Of a stretch of 64,000 bases of DNA, positions 41,501 through 56,430 are shown piece after piece; within the stretch, counting starts at the first letter, position 1; every line of letters starts with the position of its first letter. A model generated the notes under the pieces. That model searched no databases. It saw nothing but the letters and a program-made list of their open reading frames with translations, and had not been told where the DNA came from. Source of the DNA: Morella rubra (Eukaryota; Streptophyta; Magnoliopsida; Fagales; Myricaceae). The translations under genes were made by a program, and so were the position numbers. The stretch spans positions 29,664,835 to 29,728,834 of the forward strand of contig CM025855.1 of the NCBI GenBank assembly GCA_003952965.2, in the 5' to 3' direction.

Positions 41501-44500
41501 AACCTCAGTATTGCCGGCCCTTTGTTTACGGAATATAACAATGGCAACCATGGTAGTGTCGGGAGATAGGTTTTGATGATCACAGATATAAGTGCACAAT
41601 TTTTTCCCCTGTGAGTCTTCCATCGTAGTAACTTTATTCCCAGCTATATATCTAAAGTCAAAATATTTTTGGTATGAGAGTTAATATACTTGTTAACTAG
41701 GTTTTACACATGCACATCAAAAACACATCTCACAAATTACCCCCAAATCTTCTACATAAAGCCATGTGGTCGCGAAACCTGGTATCTTATTTTTGAGATT
41801 GTCAGTTAAATCAAGGACTCTTCATTTGAATTTTGTTTGCGTGAGATATTGCTATAATCTGATACCCTAAATAATCCAAAATCCCCTCCCGCATACTCGG
41901 GACGTGTTGCAATTCCTCGATTTACTATTTTAAAATACAATAAACTGTAAGATCTTGATTAGATATTTAACAGATAACTGAAATAAGAGAGTATTCACAA
42001 GTAAGTATTGATCCCTATATCGAGAGTCAATTGACCCCAAAAACTGTAGATAATTGTAACTCCTAAATGTGGCTCAAAATAGATAGATTGGACACCTATT
42101 TGTGGAAAGGAGAGAGCACTTATGAACTTCCAATCACTTGAACTAGTAAGATCCACAAACTTATACGCTTGACTAGGGTAATTTTATTTCTGCTTTTATT
42201 AGTTTATTAGTTCAAATAATATTTTTATTTTTATAAAATATAATAACTTGCGATTGATTAAATGTTTTGATGTAAAGTTCCCATCTATTGGCGCAGTCAG
42301 AAGAACTTCTGAGAGTAGGGAATTTGAAAGAGTACGCATCTATTAACGATGTTCTTACTTCTCTAGAGTTATTATTTTTGGATTTATTAGTCGGACTTAT
42401 AAGATTTCTCAATCTTGTTATTGCCGGTTCGTCTAAGTCTATTAATCTCTTGGCTTTATGTTAGTTTGACTTTAAAAATGTCCTCGAAAATTATCTAAAA
42501 TTTAATGGATCTTACAATGTATTGATTTATGGATTGCCAAAATTATGTTTTGAGATTATTATGTTGTGTGGATATCCCTTCCACTTAAACAATTTTCCCG
42601 AATTTCTCTTGAATTTCACGTTAATGATTCCTGCCTGAAATCCTCGTCGTATTTAGCACTCTCATGCATCGTTAGACATCGTTCTCTATATTTATCTTGC
42701 GCTTTCTCATTGCATTCATACAATTTCTTCCACAATCATAATCTTGTTAAAATATAACTATTAGAAGAAATAAATAATCATACCTTTATGGCTATGAATA
42801 TTATTAAAGACATTGAAACATGATAATTTATTTTCCTAAGTATAATCTTTCATATAAGTCAATATTTAATCATATTTATGCTAACATATGCATTGATTAA
42901 GTTTATAACTTAGCTAATCATTTTGCTATCCTAAGTCTACTTTGATGTCATGTGGGTCCCACTCTCTCTCTCCTCCCTAGGTCACACGGCACACACAAGG
43001 AAATCTTTGTTTTGTCTTGTTTTCTTTGTCCTTTTCCCTTGTCCCATGTTCTTGGCTTGTGATGCATGAATAGTAAGATTCAAAAATGGACCAACCGGCC
43101 ATGCTTGCTTGCAATCACATTTGATTTGATTTTGAAGTGATTTTAGCTTGTGTAAGTATCCTTAATCATCACCTAGGGAAGGGGGAGTGTGCCATTTGGC
43201 TCCTCCAGCCCTTGTGCTGCCCAAGCCACCCAATCAAGGGCTTGCTTGTGGCAGCCACCCCTTGACCAAATGATGCAAGGTTGGCTATGACAAATGACAG
43301 AAACCTTCTTGCCATTGCATTTCTCACACCAACACGAGACCCCCTGAACCCATTCTATGAGTTAAAATTTGAGAGAGAGAAGGTGTGACTCGAGATAGTC
43401 ATGTTACGGCCAAGAGGAAGAGGAAAAGCGACGAGAAAGAGGAGAAAGAAGGATAGAAGAAGAAGGAAGGGATGGCAAACTTCCCAAACACCAATATGTG
43501 GAGAACACCCAAGAGCATAACAGATGCACAGATCAGTAAGGTTTGAGAGTCTCGTTATGTTGTATTATTGTTGAGTCAGAAGGATGACCATCTTTTGTTT
43601 TGATTTTATCACGTATTATTTTAGTTTGCATGAGAGTTGCTCACAATATAACAATTGATAGATGAACAATGTTTTAGCCGAGTTATGTTTGAGTTTTAAA
43701 TGTTGTGCAAAAAGGAAATTATTCGATATGCCATATTATAAGCATGCACTAATTGATAAGTAGAAAACTTAATCTAGACACCTGTAGCATATGTATTATA
43801 TCCCTCCTTATCTGTTCCCTTTTGTATCTATTTTCTTTCCTTATAAGTAACCTCATTTCTCCTTATATAACACTCGACCGCGTTATTTAACGATATTGAC
43901 CTGTTAGACTATGATTAAGTAATGTGTTTATCTCAAATGAGAGAAATCCTCGCTAACAAGCTTAAACCAGCATGACATTCGAACAGTGTATTAAAAAAAT
44001 TAACCCTAACTTTTTGAAGCCTAAACTTAAATTAGAGCCAACGTCGTGGATAAAGAAATACAACTTTATTTCGACAATCCCTTTATGCTAAATGATTGGC
44101 ATTTTTGTGCAGCCCTACATAGAATTTTTAATATCGATTCAATGCCATTAGCATATAAATAAAAATAAATGAATAGAAAAAAAAAAAAGTTATCGCATAA
44201 ACTTAAATGGAAATGATCGAATGGCCAAAGAGCTTAAATGTATCCCTGATCAAAGCCAACAGATAAATAGATCGGGCGTCAAGAAAGGAAAAAAAAGATA
44301 TGAGTGAAAAGGCATGAAAACAAGAAGACCCAAAATTATGTAAATGTTCACAAATGGATGGGATATTGCAAAGTGATCCTTATATTTAGCCTCACACACG
44401 TTCGATTGAAAGTCCATAATGTCATGTGCTCACACTATGATTTCTTTCCTTTATGTTCGAACTACACGATTTCAAAAATATGTATTGCCTTCCTAACGTT

Positions 44501-45274
44501 CGAAAGTATCAAGATCAATTGCAAAAGGGCCATAGTACTCAACCATATTTAGGGCATTTATGCGCAACACCTTATAGGTGACCTGAGCCCAAATCCTGCG
44601 ACCCTAAGTGATTCAAGGTATGAGTTATTGCTGATTCCTGCTCATGAAACTTTCGCATAAACTCTTGTTCATATGTGACGAATACTTTTTCTAAAATATT
44701 AAAGCTTATCTCCTTTCGTAAAATTTTACAGCCAACAAAAATATAGGCGAAGAAAAGAGTCAATAAGAGAATTACCTCTTGGAATGGTATCTGAGGCACA
44801 TTAAACTCGACATTTTGCCTAATTCGCTAGGGAAAAAGGGTCCAAAATGAGAAATGATTACATGGTTGGATAGAGCACGAAAAATTGATGGGGGAGCCCA
44901 AATTTTAGTTCAAACCAAGTTGAAATAAAGGCCCAAATCACAAGGCCCGTATAGGAGCCTAAATGGGAGCTTTATACAGCACCCAATAACCCGTAAAGTA
45001 AGATGAGACACCCCAACAGCCATCTTAAATAAAACAATATCTGTGAGAAATAAAGGGCGACTACGTGTTAAAAAGGCTAACAATAAGTGACTTAATGCAT
45101 TCATACCCCCAAGAGAAGGAGGAAGAGTGTAAAAAATTGGGTTATTTTGAAAAATCTTTTCAAACCTCCCCGTTTAAAAAAAGTGATTTTTCTTATAGTT
45201 CTATATAAGTGGTTCCACCAAAAGGAGCAAAAGTAGATGCAATAAAAGAAATTGATAAGCAACTTAAAGAAATA
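38576..45274. other. 6.7-kb AT-rich region with no recognised gene
   Basis: No frame above about 80 codons and no family motif recognised on either strand. Local points: leader-like sequence with (CT)n at 39475-39494; a GC-richer, LTR-like block at 42930-43530 (pyrimidine-rich start, purine-rich gaggaagagg end). Sequence just before the gap (45209-45274) has an open frame reading VVPPKGAKVDAIKEIDKQLK that continues into the gap and cannot be assigned. Confidence 0.45.
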
Positions 45275-46274
45275 NNNNNNNNNNNNNNNNNNNNNNNNNN
45301 NNNNNNNNNNNNNNNNNNNNNNNNNNNNNNNNNNNNNNNNNNNNNNNNNNNNNNNNNNNNNNNNNNNNNNNNNNNNNNNNNNNNNNNNNNNNNNNNNNNN
45401 NNNNNNNNNNNNNNNNNNNNNNNNNNNNNNNNNNNNNNNNNNNNNNNNNNNNNNNNNNNNNNNNNNNNNNNNNNNNNNNNNNNNNNNNNNNNNNNNNNNN
45501 NNNNNNNNNNNNNNNNNNNNNNNNNNNNNNNNNNNNNNNNNNNNNNNNNNNNNNNNNNNNNNNNNNNNNNNNNNNNNNNNNNNNNNNNNNNNNNNNNNNN
45601 NNNNNNNNNNNNNNNNNNNNNNNNNNNNNNNNNNNNNNNNNNNNNNNNNNNNNNNNNNNNNNNNNNNNNNNNNNNNNNNNNNNNNNNNNNNNNNNNNNNN
45701 NNNNNNNNNNNNNNNNNNNNNNNNNNNNNNNNNNNNNNNNNNNNNNNNNNNNNNNNNNNNNNNNNNNNNNNNNNNNNNNNNNNNNNNNNNNNNNNNNNNN
45801 NNNNNNNNNNNNNNNNNNNNNNNNNNNNNNNNNNNNNNNNNNNNNNNNNNNNNNNNNNNNNNNNNNNNNNNNNNNNNNNNNNNNNNNNNNNNNNNNNNNN
45901 NNNNNNNNNNNNNNNNNNNNNNNNNNNNNNNNNNNNNNNNNNNNNNNNNNNNNNNNNNNNNNNNNNNNNNNNNNNNNNNNNNNNNNNNNNNNNNNNNNNN
46001 NNNNNNNNNNNNNNNNNNNNNNNNNNNNNNNNNNNNNNNNNNNNNNNNNNNNNNNNNNNNNNNNNNNNNNNNNNNNNNNNNNNNNNNNNNNNNNNNNNNN
46101 NNNNNNNNNNNNNNNNNNNNNNNNNNNNNNNNNNNNNNNNNNNNNNNNNNNNNNNNNNNNNNNNNNNNNNNNNNNNNNNNNNNNNNNNNNNNNNNNNNNN
46201 NNNNNNNNNNNNNNNNNNNNNNNNNNNNNNNNNNNNNNNNNNNNNNNNNNNNNNNNNNNNNNNNNNNNNNNNNN
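45275..46274. other. Assembly gap, 1000 N
   Basis: Exactly 1000 N, a conventional placeholder for a scaffold gap of unknown size. Any feature across it is unknowable here. Confidence 1.
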
Positions 46275-46960
46275 TTTAAATTTTATACTTTGTATAAGTG
46301 AGAGTAAAAAAAAGTTAAAATAAGATTTTGTGAGAAGAGTTTTTAATGGGTTTTGTATTTTTTTTTCACAAAAATTAAGCCCAATAATTAGATAGAAAAT
46401 TTTATTAAAGATTGAAATATTTTTTGTTTGAAAAAATTATGTTTGAATTAGAACAAGATTTTAAAATAAGAAAAAGAATAATTTAAAGTCCGTAATCAAA
46501 CATAGCCGTACTATTTTGAGATAAAAATTATTCAAGTGGCCAGTGACGCTCTTTTTCTGCCGCTAGCTGTGGCAAAGTCGTCCAAAACGATTGTATCAAG
46601 GCGTAAGAACAGCTGAACAGGAAATAGGAAGATTTCAATTTTTCTCGACTGCCGAAAAGACTTCTAATATTTAGAGGGAAATGGATAGAAAACCGAGTAT
46701 ATAATCTATATAAGCTTAACGGACTAACTACTGTCCCATTAAAAATATTGATAACTAAAATTAGAATAAACCGATTATCTCCTTTTTCTGTGAAGATGGA
46801 GCAAGAATAGGGACATTCTTGTCAAAAGACCAGTATCAACCTTATGCTTTTTTTTTTTTTTCTCGACAGTATCAACCTCACTATAAAAGTGGATTGCTTA
46901 TTTTTTTTTTAAAAAAATAATAACTAAAAGCAAGCCGAAATAATGACAACCAACCCCAAG
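46275..46960. other. AT-rich spacer upstream of RPL15
   Basis: 46480-46512 (aagtccgtaatcaaacatag) resembles, inverted, the phrase ggctatgtttggtaacagg at 29412-29430, as often seen at hAT-type ends; no paired end is visible because of the gap. The phrase agtatcaacct occurs twice (46831 and 46867) around a T run. Confidence 0.35.
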
Positions 46961-46962
46961 TC

Positions 46963-47231
46963 GGCCCAACTCTTAAGCGATGGGTTTGGTATGGATTACT
47001 GGTTCTTTTTAAAACCAGCCCAATTTGTTTACTTTTTTCCTACAAACTAGACTGGCGAAAACGGCCCATGCTGCAGAACTTTTGACTTTTGAGATTCAGC
47101 GAAAAAATGGCCGCGGCTAAGCAATGGGTAAGATGGTGCACGCGGGTGAAATGGTTCGGCCCAGATTCGGAGAACTTGACAACTCCCACTATCCGCGTCT
47201 ATAAATACTGATCATTCTCCAGAAACCCTAG
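46963..47231 (+). promoter_or_regulatory. RPL15 promoter: GGCCCA elements, TATA box and telo box
   Basis: GGCCCA (site II type) at 46963-46968, 47063-47068 and 47158-47163; TATAAATA at 47200-47207; telo box AAACCCTA at 47223-47230. This combination is the known signature of plant ribosomal-protein and translation-factor genes, where TCP-type factors and telo-box binding proteins couple expression to cell growth. The ATG follows 60 bp after the telo box, in a leader with no upstream ATG in this stretch. Confidence 0.75.
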
Positions 47232-47290
47232 CTCCTTCCAAGGGAAAACCCCTAGTTAGTGTCTGCGCGTCGAAGCTCTCTTCCGGTCCA

Positions 47291-49306
<2,016 letters not shown>

Positions 49307-50419
49307 GTTTGGTTATTTTGCTTACTGCGTTTTCATCTTTGTTGGTATTCCTTTGGAGGAAACACCATTTGGAGTTTGGAATTTTGGAGACTGAAATATT
49401 TTGAATCATGTTCTACTTTAAAATTCTACTTAGTTGATATCATGAGTTAGTTGGATTTTGCGCGACATTTAATTGAATCTAATATATTTTTCGTGTGCAT
49501 TGCGTGATTCTCTGGCTGACTGTTCGGAATCTGGCTTTCGAGCTTGGTCACTAGCATCCTGCCCTTTTGTTCGATGCGTCAAAACAGGTCCCGAAGCTGA
49601 GGGCGGTCGCCATGTGGTGCGTTTGCAAACCACCAAACTCCAAAATAAACACAACTAACTTAAACAAAAATTAATAAAATAATTTAAAAATAATATTTTG
49701 TCTTTCATCAAATAATATTTTATTATAATAAATATAAAAAAATTCATTCAAATAATTTATTTATTAATTTTATAAAATTTTAATTCTTTTTCTTTACCTT
49801 TTTATTAATTTTTGTAAAATTTAATTTTTTTTACTCTTTTTTAAAATCTAAAAAAATTCTAATCTCTTTAATTTTAACAACATTTTTTAAATATTTAAAA
49901 AAGTTTAGATTTACAAATCCATCCTAATATAATCTAGTTCGGATGGCAAACTGACATCTTCAATATTTTCTACAACATCAATTCTGTCTGCGTTTCTATT
50001 CTCAACACCAGCAAATTCCTAATCCCAAAAACGTATAATCGTAAACGAGAAATCCCCACAAATTCGCCCAGCAAAACATGGAATCTAACGCGTGAACATG
50101 AGATCCTAACATGATATATTTGTCAGTCTTGTGGCACATTGCCGCTTCAAATTATCCCAAAATTCAACCAGGCACTAGAAAGAAGTGAAAAAAGATTTGA
50201 AGTCTCTTATGGCTCTGGGTGATCCACTACTAACGATCAGAAAACTTGAATTAGCGCCTTTTAGCTTTCTGTTCATGCATAGAAATCGGGATCCTTCTGC
50301 AAGGTGATCGTAGTCCCCTCCCATTTTATCCCAGAATTAGTTACGTTGTATTCTTCGAGTCACGCGGCTTGTAATAACCCGCAAATACCAAAAACACAGA
50401 ATTTTGCTTTATACCAGCT
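49307..50419. other. Spacer between the convergent RPL15 and MSH4 genes
   Basis: Holds both 3' UTRs. 49670-49920 is extremely AT-rich (over 80 per cent by eye), with ttattaatttt-type repeats. No gene recognised. Confidence 0.5.
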
Positions 50420-53400
50420 CTAGAGCCTCCTATCAACATACTGCTCTTTAAGATCCTGCAATGCTTGTCGAATTGAGTCCTCATCCTGGCTGGAGTACTT
50501 CAAACATATCAGCCGTTGAGCAACATGGTAAGCCATCTGGATTGGATGATATTGCAGGTAGTTAACCTCCATCCTCTTCACTTCCTGGACATTTGAAAAT
50601 TGTTTCAAATGCGGATTATCACAGTTCATGAAGAGCTTCATTCAACATTCATCATCACAATCGCTCAGGAATTGGAAATCAAAGAAAAAACGAAGACACA
50701 GGCAGCTAAATGACTTCAATCCAAGTACCTTTCTTTGGGAGCCCGAATAGTCTAGATAGCTTTTAATAGAACTAAACAGGTAAATATGTTCTAAAAGCCA
50801 TGGGACACCAGATAGAGCTTCCTTAATGTTCTTGACAGTAAATATGAACTGAATCTTTCAAAAATCGAGCGAAAAGTTTGAGCAGCTTTCCATAAATGGC
50901 AGTTTTCTTAAAACTTGAATTTACCAAGTAAGGTTAAACAAAGTTAAACATTAGAACCTACATGTCATAGGCCACTCAAATGATCACACATACTAACTCG
51001 CCAAGATCCTGCGATGTAGATAAAAAAAATTCAGTGTGCCTAGGCCCTCAATTTTGGTTGTCACATAATGTCAAGATCCTGTAAGAACTTCTGAGGTTTA
51101 GCAGAATTTTTGTCCATAGAGGTCTATAAAGAAGTTGGTTCAGCGCAGTTTTTCCCTTTCTAGTTTAGGACATTCATTGGACCAACAGAAAAATTAGCTC
51201 TACCTTGGATGTGAAGCAATAGCTACACACAGCTTCCATGCAAAATGAATGATAACAGACGGGTTGTCACTAATGGCTGTTCTTACTAATTTCAACCTAT
51301 ATTTTCAGCATTTTTTACTTGTATATGGTTGGACTCACTGGAATATCTTGGACTCTTCTGAAGCTCTCTAACTGTAGTTTGGCTACTTGTTCACTTTCTT
51401 AAAGAATTAATGCAATGAGAAAAGCTGTGGACACCCCACACAATTTGGTCCTTTTATTATGGCGCAATAGGAATCACCTTTTCTGTGATCTTGGATGTGA
51501 TGCTTCTGGCTGTTTCAATCACTGAGCTTGGTAAACCTGCCACTTCTGCCAACAATAGGCCATAATGTGGTACATGTCTTGGGCCTTCTTTGAGATGAAA
51601 CTGAGCAAGTAAATCAGATTCTCCATCAGGAAACACAAAAAGGCTAGAAAAGCAAAGACAGAAGCAAAACAAAGTCTGATATTTTACCTTGAAATCCAGA
51701 CGGTTGTTTCTTATGTCAACATGAAAGTGAAGAAGTTTCACATTTGGATAGATGATCGCTAATTCTGACAGGTTCTCCATATGAGTAGCAAATATTGTAT
51801 ACCTTAAAAACATCAGGAAGGACACTACTTAAATGTTAATGAATGCATACGGACAAGCTAAATGCACATCAGCTTACAGATATAAGACTGAACTTATTTT
51901 CATCAATGACAAATTTTCCTGTCTTAACTGCTGCGATCTATTCGTTTTATATAATTAATTTCTGTAGTTACATCAAACAAAGACACGGTATCTCTAAAAC
52001 TGAAATATTCAGAGTTTTAGAAGGTAGCACTGTTATCTGTCAAAGAATACCAGGTCCGTATCTGCATAATGCTTGTTTGCAAAATCTACATTTTAGCCTT
52101 TTTAAGAGCATAAACTTGCATATCTTCAAGTTTTTGAAACTTGTTGGAAGCAAGGTAATTGGTAAAACAGAGAGGAGTTTACGCTTTAAGGGATAACAGA
52201 TACTCGCAGCAGCTCCAAGCAATTGCAAATCCATCAGAGGAAGAGGTAGCCCTTCCAAGTTCATCCATTACAATCAGACTCCTGTACACAACAAACAGAG
52301 GTATACAGCAATTGCACATTCCAAAGGGTATGGACGGCATATACTATATTACCTTTGGGAGATATTCTGCATTATAAAAGCTGTCTCTTTCATCTCTGTC
52401 ATGAACTGTATCACTCAAAGAAAATAAAATTATGACTTTTGCTCTTTATGATCCTCACTAAAAAAGACTAGATTATATGCTTCTAAATCACATGGCAAGT
52501 AATCAAGTATAGAGCTTGGAAAAAGAAAAGAAAGTAATCAAGTGTAGAGCTGAACAAATAAATAAATAAAGTATAGAGCTGAACAAGTTCAACGGTGGAT
52601 GTTAATTGTACCGTACTGGAATTTGATTCAAGATTATCCACTGCACCCATCCTCGTAAATATACGATCGACTACCCTTAAAGTTGAGAAGTGAGCAGGAA
52701 CATAGCAACCAATCTGAGCGAGAATAACTATAAGACACACTTGTTGAAGATAGGTGCTCTTTCCACTCCTGAAGGAAACAACATAACGAGAGACAAGAAT
52801 AACTATAAGACACACTTGTTGAAGATAGGTGCTCTTTCAATGGGTAGATATGTTCCCTGAGTATGTTGAAACTTCAGCAAAAGGATATATGATCATAAAA
52901 CCTAAGATGGAAGGACTACAAGCAGAAGAAATGTATAAGACAAGCACCTCTGCAGAGGACACTGCAAGTGGGTGTTCAATATATTACATTACTCTCTGAT
53001 GATAAAGGCACACTTCATCTCTTTCATTCCAAGTGCATTTATCCGTGCATGGTATGTCAGGTTACTCAAAAAAATACTTGCAATAAAGGAGCCCACACAT
53101 TCAAGTCTCTAGATCTTATCCATCTCTGTCTTCTAGAAATAAAAAATGAAGCCACATAAATATATAGCTGTTCATTCGAAGCAACATGCAAGCTCTGGGT
53201 CTTCTCCATGCTTTTTAAGCTCAAATGCTTCATATTGCAATATTCTAAGGGTACATTTTTTAAGACAAGCATGTTTCAGGGAGCACTTGTGGGTAATTTT
53301 CCATTTTGTTGACTTGGTTAATCTGATTTCCCATACACGAGTCACAGATACTTGAATGTAGGTAGATGGTACTTGTTTGCTGTTGCTCGTTATGAATATC

Positions 53401-54165
53401 ATAGATTTATGCATGCATAATTACTCATCCTGGGATTGAAACCTACATTGGCACAGTTAAAAATTTGTCCTTTTCTAGTTACCAATTGGACAAAGCTAGC
53501 AATTTTACTACGTTTCTCTTTTATCTTGTATAGTTCCCCAATTCTTCACAGAAAGGGAAAAAAAGGAAAACATAACCAAATATTCTCAGGGAAAAGACCA
53601 ACGCCAAGAAAACTTCAACATCCATGTGGACTACAATTTTATGAGAGCTTTTTCTTACATGTTTGGGCCCATGACAATCACCATGTTAGATGCTTCAGAA
53701 AGAAAAAGATTGTTGGGCTGCAGAAAAAATGGAAAATAACTCCCAAGGGTTACAACAGAATCTCAGGGTAAACAAAGAGAAGTTAAAGAGGACAGAAGAG
53801 GGTCCTGCATAAGAAAGGATCTGACAAAGGCAATCAAATAATAAAAATGGTAAAAGAATTATACAACGAAGTCATTGTGTATGCTTTCCAAGATTGGGTG
53901 CCTTCCAGCATCAATTGCAATTGGCCCATTATCTGACAGAAATGTGACTCAATTAGGCATAAACCTCATTGCTCTCCCAGGAATCATGAGAGAATATCCC
54001 AGAATATAGCAGATCACTTACCCGTAAATTCTGGTCTGGTATATCGATCAACTGGCTTAGTGGATATTGTGTGAGCAAATGAATTGACAATCATATCTAA
54101 AAGGCATAAGACCTCCGCAAGCAGAGTGAGTACAGAGACATCCTCACGTATGGCATCCAACAGAG
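50420..54165 (-). CDS. MSH4: MutS homologue MSH4, C-terminal ATPase half (eight exons); N-terminal exons not found
   Basis: MSH4 pairs with MSH5 to stabilise recombination intermediates and promote class I meiotic crossovers. Exons (minus strand) join in phase: 54022-54165, 53865-53932, 53659-53717, 52612-52768, 52353-52405, 52183-52281, 51688-51802, 51478-51600 and a last exon 50420-50584. Landmarks: [60 protein letters not shown] (Walker A), [40 protein letters not shown] (Walker B), [35 protein letters not shown] and the end [15 protein letters not shown]. About 330 residues are present; MSH4 proteins are near 790. The first recognised exon needs an upstream partner ending in G, not found between 54166 and 64000. 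Either a very long transposon-filled intron continues past the window or the gene is 5'-truncated. No lesion is seen in the recognised exons. (Counting the terminal exon, nine exons are listed.). Confidence 0.93.
52728..52839. repeat. 71-bp tandem duplication spanning the MSH4 P-loop exon edge
   Basis: The string agaataactataagacacac plus ttgttgaagataggtgctct occurs at about 52725-52762 and again at 52796-52833, offset 71 bp. The first copy is the 5' part of the exon encoding [15 protein letters not shown]; the second lies upstream of it in the gene, within the intron, so the P-loop coding segment is present twice. Only the downstream copy in gene order (lower coordinates) has the clean CAG acceptor followed by GAGTGG. 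Confidence 0.9.
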
Positions 54166-56430
54166 CTGCAAGCCATAAAAATTACAACTTATATATCTTC
54201 CACAAAGCATAAAACACTCGACACACATAGGAATATACCATTGGTCCAAAGGGACAAATGAACTTATTAAGGGAAGGTACGGACATCTAAAGGTTTTGTT
54301 TAACCATTTACCCAAATCTTCAAAGTTTTAGCATGTATAAAGGCCATAGGTGTAGTATACATCCCAAGTTCTTGGAGAAAAATGGAACTAAGAATCAGCC
54401 TTGAATATCACTAAGCAATTTTTAGGTATCCACAATTTCTATGTAAGATGCTAAAGGAAGAAGTTATCAAAGTATCAACATGAATAAATCTTACAAAATA
54501 GTGACAAAAGTCAGGAAAATGACATCAGATACAACAAACAAGTAGTAACTGTGTTCTGATAAGGCATATTAGAATATAGTAAGTTGCCTTCATAGCGAGA
54601 GAGAATCAGCACACACGTACCGCAAAATCTTAGCAGTACGACATCATCCAGACAGTTCCAATAATTCTATGCGAAATTTGTAGTCATAAACTACACTGCG
54701 ACAATGTAAACGAAATTCGACTTGTAACCTACTAAATCCACAAAGTAATAATTTAGACACCTCTATTGTTCAACCAAATCTTTATCTCCTTTAAAAGAAC
54801 AAACACAGTGATACCGCTTTCCAACCATATGAATAACCCTATACAGTCTGCCACTGAGCACCCAAGTTATATACCTATAACAATAGTAGCGGCGAGATGA
54901 CTCAAGTCTAAACATAGTACCCACATGAATCGAAATACACCGTACTCGCGCACAGAGTAAAGGCAATTTGCATTCTAATATCACACACACACCAACTCTT
55001 TATCTGACGGTCATATAAGTATTCTCATAAGTACTGTGAAACCTCTCACCTCACTTTTACCTAGCTGTATGTATTGATCCTATTTCCTACCTTCAGTACT
55101 AGTTAAGGTATCGCACTTGCTTGTAGGCGTATACATATGATCCCCTAACTACGTTATCGAAAGTATCTACCACCGTATCATACAAAAAAACCACGACTTA
55201 AAGACTGAATTTCTCCACTATAATAAAGTATTCCGTATGATTCAATCGCCTGGGCTGCCAACTCCATATACACACTCACACCTCATAATTTGACGTGCAC
55301 ATCAAGTCCTCTACATCAAGACTTCCGAGTTTTTACTAGAATGTCACACTGTCTTACATCACTCACCACTGCGTGAGCTAGCATAAAGAAACATCAAATT
55401 TCACAACCTCTAAAATATTGAAATCATGAGTAGATTAGCACTCTAACAGGCTTAAAGCAGAAGAATTTATTGTTATGCACAAAAAATCTATGAATGAGGA
55501 TCATACAAAGCTAACAGTACACAAACCACACAAGCGTTTCACTTATAATATAATCAAGATATCTATACATTTCTTATTTACAGATTGCCTTTACTCAACC
55601 ACCACAATGCTGCTGACCAACATACAATATAAAATAAATATAGGTAAAACATTAGATAGCTTCAAAACACTCTATTTTATTATCCACCGTGATCTAATGA
55701 CTTTAGTATAAGTTCGAACAATGAATCCTCACAACAAATCAAACCCATCGAATTATATTGTTAGAGTCGACAACATTGCGTTTGTATCTCAAAATATCCT
55801 TTTAGCACTATCTTCTTATTTGCTCATATTATATCCCTTAAAAATCATTGTCAGGGCTGTGATATCGAACTTATCTGATTTCTCCAATTGCAACACCCAG
55901 TTTAAAGTTCAAAATGCCAAGCTCAGGAATCCCATGTTATACTTAAATCCAATCATATCAACTACAGTCCAAATCATCTGAGTTAGAAAAAAATAAAAAC
56001 TACAGTCAATACATCCTCATTGTTTACCAGCTATGAGTGATCCATTCTAGTATATATCGAGCAAGAGATTTGCTCGAGAAGAAACTCGTAGAAATATTGT
56101 GATCGCCGCGAAATTGCATAAATTGTCGGAATATCACATCTTTCTTGTGGTTAGATATAGGCTGCTTCTGACTACCTCACCCGCTAAATGAATAAATCCA
56201 TGCAAGCCCCAATAACTTCTTGACACTCGCCGTCCGAACAGAAATAGCCACACGAGTTGAAACTTCTACGTCAATGAAACGTCTACATCACACGCTATGA
56301 TCATAATTACAACTTCTCCATCTATCGGATGGAAGCACATATCTGCCGATGATTGCCTAGGTCAGTAGTATATCCGTCTCATGCTTCAGCTTAACATCTG
56401 GCTTATTTAAAAACCAGTATCTAACTCTCT
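54166..56430. other. Unrecognised region upstream of MSH4 fragment
   Basis: Expected to be MSH4 intron. No MSH4 exon, transposase or long frame recognised. 54600-56430 has a more even base composition with many short C/A-rich stretches, unlike the T-rich introns around it, suggesting old decayed insertion sequence. Confidence 0.4.

Noticed and set aside
45209..46301. Long open frames across the gap (about 350 codons)
   Set aside because: They consist almost entirely of N; only about 20 real codons precede the gap, so no gene can be claimed.
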